Shown in pieces: positions 5,122 to 6,804 of a stretch of 6,804 nucleotides of DNA. A program made the translations under genes and the position numbers. This stretch comes from Candidatus Melainabacteria bacterium (GTDB lineage Bacteria; Cyanobacteriota; Vampirovibrionia; LMEP-6097): contig JAPPOW010000208.1 of assembly GCA_028817775.1 (NCBI GenBank), positions 1 to 6,804 on the forward strand, in the 5' to 3' direction. The notes beneath the pieces were generated by a model. The model was not told the origin of the DNA. It did no database searches and saw only the letters and a program-made list of their open reading frames with translations. How positions within the stretch are numbered: position 1 is the first letter of the stretch; every line of letters starts with the position of its first letter.

Positions 5122-6804
5122 TGGTTCGCACTTACAAGAATTTTAAGAAGGAGGGAGAGCTATTCTTAGGGCTTGGTCTTTGGACTTGGCTGCAACTAGC
5201 ACTCCCTACTGCTTTGTTAATTAGTTTTGCTTTTAGTCTTAAGCTTAGTCTCAATAGTCCGCTACTGCTTTTGATGGCAGTAGCTTGGATGATAGTAGTG
5301 GCACTCATTATCAAGGCTTCTTTGGATGATGAGGTGCCAGGATTTTATTCTTCCTTCTTGACTCATCCATTTGCTAATCATATTTTTAAACTCAAGCCAA
5401 ATGATGATGGTTTTGCCTCTCTGTGTGAAATGCAAAATATTCATTCAATAGAGACGGATCATTTTTTGACTAAGGAAGCGGACTTGGTGGCAGTGATCAA
5501 GCTCAAGAATGGCATCTCTTGGAATAAGCTGAGTCCTGAGGATAAGGATTTGGTACTTGATGACTGGGCTGCTTATTTGGGGCAGGTGCAATCGATTGAT
5601 GCTTTGGGCTCCTATTTGGTCAATGCTAGTGGGCTAGAAGACAGTGTCCAGGCCTTCGTTTGGCTTAAGCCTTATTCTTTGCCAAATAGCTCCGATAAGC
5701 GCAACGGCGAACAGAATCTAGAGGCTGCAATCAGAGAAAACCAAGGCTGGATGCAGCAAAAATTTGCCGGCAAAAAATTTATAGCTAGTCCTGAGTTCTA
5801 TCTAGTGCTTCGTCACAAAAACCAGAAGAACAAGAATAAGTTTTTGGCTAAGATCTTGAGTAATTTGTTCCCGGAGTCCTGGCTTAAATTTTTTCTTGAA
5901 CTAGATTTTTCTGAACTAGAGAATGAGCACAAATTATTAGAACAAAAAGTTAGTACTTGCACTAGTATGCTAGCTCGTCAGGGTTTGGATTGTGAGCAAC
6001 TCACCGGACAGGGTCTGGAGAGCTTCTTTGAGTATTGGCTTTATAGACAAGATTCTCAACAAGAAGATATTTTGGAGGATCATGCCAAATATCTAAGATT
6101 CAAGGGGCGTTATCACAAAACTTATAGGCTTACTGTACCACCTGCTAGTGGTGAGATAAATTTTTGGCTTTTGAACTACTTTAATTTGATCAAAACTGAG
6201 TCCTATGTCTCAATCCATCTGCAGCCGCGTAATGCTCTTAGTGACAGGCGTAAAGCAGAGGGTAAGACTGAAATTATGGCGCAACTCAAATCGCGTACTA
6301 AGGTGAGTACTGCTAGTATCATCCAAGAAAATCAAGAGCTTGCCAAAGATTTGATAGATAAACCTTTTAGTTTTGATTTGGTCATCTATATTGGAGTGAT
6401 TACTGATTCAGTTGAAGAATTACAGGAGCTTGATGCTTTGCTGCGTAAGCCAATTAAACAAAGTAAGCTTGACCCCTTAGACAGGCAACAAGTATCTAAT
6501 TGGTTATATTCCTTGCCCTTCGCTTATAACCAATTGAGTCATGGTGAAAAATTATTCGCGAATTTGGATTTTGCAAGATCTTGCTTTCCATTTGTAGATT
6601 TTGATTTGGGAACTAGCTCTGGTCCTTTGATGGGTAGCTCACTTTATAATTCGATGCCTGTCTTCCTTGATGAGTATGATCGCAGTTACTGTAATAATAG
6701 AGCGATTAATTTTATTGGTGACTCTGGTTCGGGTAAGACTGTTGCTGCCAAGCTAGCTATTAAGCGTCGGCTGGACAAGCCCAGCAATAAATTCTATATA
6801 GTCG
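5121..6804 (+). CDS. VirB4-family T4SS ATPase with VirB3-like N-terminus (3' truncated by window edge)
   Basis: The frame stays open for 561 codons to the right edge. VirB4 proteins are the conserved motor ATPases of type IV secretion and conjugation systems, acting at the inner membrane. Seen: two N-terminal membrane helices (about residues 14-38 and 46-66) with the GELFLGLGL start and following SLDDEVPGFY that resemble VirB3/TrbD; a long central region consistent with the CagE/TrbE/VirB N-terminal domain; then the typical lead-in GTSSGPLMGSSLYNSMPVFL and DEYDRSYCNNRAINFIG, and Walker A GDSGSGKT (residues 533-540; 6717-6740). Walker B and the rest of the motor domain lie beyond the window. 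Walker A ends in Thr rather than the more common Ser. ATG 5121 overlaps the upstream stop (TAATG) with no Shine-Dalgarno sequence, so coupled translation is expected. A conjugation ATPase of the TraC/TrbE type is the alternative name for the same superfamily. Confidence 0.85.
   Translation, partial: MVRTYKNFKKEGELFLGLGLWTWLQLALPTALLISFAFSLKLSLNSPLLLLMAVAWMIVVALIIKASLDDEVPGFYSSFLTHPFANHIFKLKPNDDGFASLCEMQNIHSIETDHFLTKEADLVAVIKLKNGISWNKLSPEDKDLVLDDWAAYLGQVQSIDALGSYLVNASGLEDSVQAFVWLKPYSLPNSSDKRNGEQNLEAAIRENQGWMQQKFAGKKFIASPEFYLVLRHKNQKNKNKFLAKILSNLFPESWLKFFLELDFSELENEHKLLEQKVSTCTSMLARQGLDCEQLTGQGLESFFEYWLYRQDSQQEDILEDHAKYLRFKGRYHKTYRLTVPPASGEINFWLLNYFNLIKTESYVSIHLQPRNALSDRRKAEGKTEIMAQLKSRTKVSTASIIQENQELAKDLIDKPFSFDLVIYIGVITDSVEELQELDALLRKPIKQSKLDPLDRQQVSNWLYSLPFAYNQLSHGEKLFANLDFARSCFPFVDFDLGTSSGPLMGSSLYNSMPVFLDEYDRSYCNNRAINFIGDSGSGKTVAAKLAIKRRLDKPSNKFYIV

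Noticed and set aside
4349..5444. Minus-strand ORFs opposite the DUF1385-like, 154-aa and VirB4 genes
   Set aside because: All are short, antisense to coupled plus-strand genes with good evidence, and lack motifs.
1..6804. High number of CTAG tetramers across the window
   Set aside because: CTAG is depleted in many bacteria, but a rough hand count here is only moderately above random expectation for this base composition. It reflects absence of avoidance and codon choice rather than a specific signal.
1..6804. CRISPR array, tRNA or rRNA genes, insertion-sequence transposase
   Set aside because: I see no regularly spaced repeats, no tRNA-like cloverleaf with conserved arms (the 2596-2746 fold lacks tRNA signatures) and no transposase or integrase motifs on either strand.

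Overview
The window looks like chromosomal DNA from a diderm, probably uncultured, bacterium of about 40% G+C (visual estimate). An AsmA-family protein implies an outer membrane. Codon use looks uniform across the genes. A non-photosynthetic relative of cyanobacteria (Melainabacteria or Margulisbacteria type) is a guess from gene style only; nothing here fixes the taxon.

Layout. Positions 2-940 hold the 3' part of an ABC-F ATPase gene cut by the left edge. Three bases later comes a GTG-started AsmA-like gene (944-2587) on the same strand. Converging on it is a minus-strand gene for a FliA-like sigma-70 family factor (2730-3446). Between the two lies a compact inverted-repeat element (about 2596-2746). 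It has 24-bp perfect arms, three small internal hairpins and higher G+C. Its right arm runs into the sigma gene and encodes the stop codon and last residues.

A 211-bp divergent intergenic region (3447-3657) follows. It carries a perfect AACTAGCT/AGCTAGTT palindrome near the sigma start, a GCTAGA direct repeat near the opposite start, and weak promoter-like sequences for both directions.

From 3658 to the right edge there is a tightly packed plus-strand operon of membrane-protein genes: a 79-aa two-helix protein, a 51-aa one-helix protein (4-base ATGA overlap), a 188-aa protein resembling a reduced DUF1385/YqhQ domain, a 154-aa Gly/Ala-rich membrane protein (20-base overlap), and a VirB4-family ATPase (TAATG overlap) that starts with a VirB3-like two-helix segment and runs off the right edge just after its Walker A motif. 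The group looks like the inner-membrane and motor part of a minimal or divergent type IV secretion/conjugation-like machine. Most of its small components match nothing I recognise. The sigma factor transcribed divergently from it is a plausible regulator, but this is inference from position.

The most interesting points are the VirB4 operon with its DUF1385-like member and the hairpin-rich inverted-repeat element at the sigma gene's 3' end.
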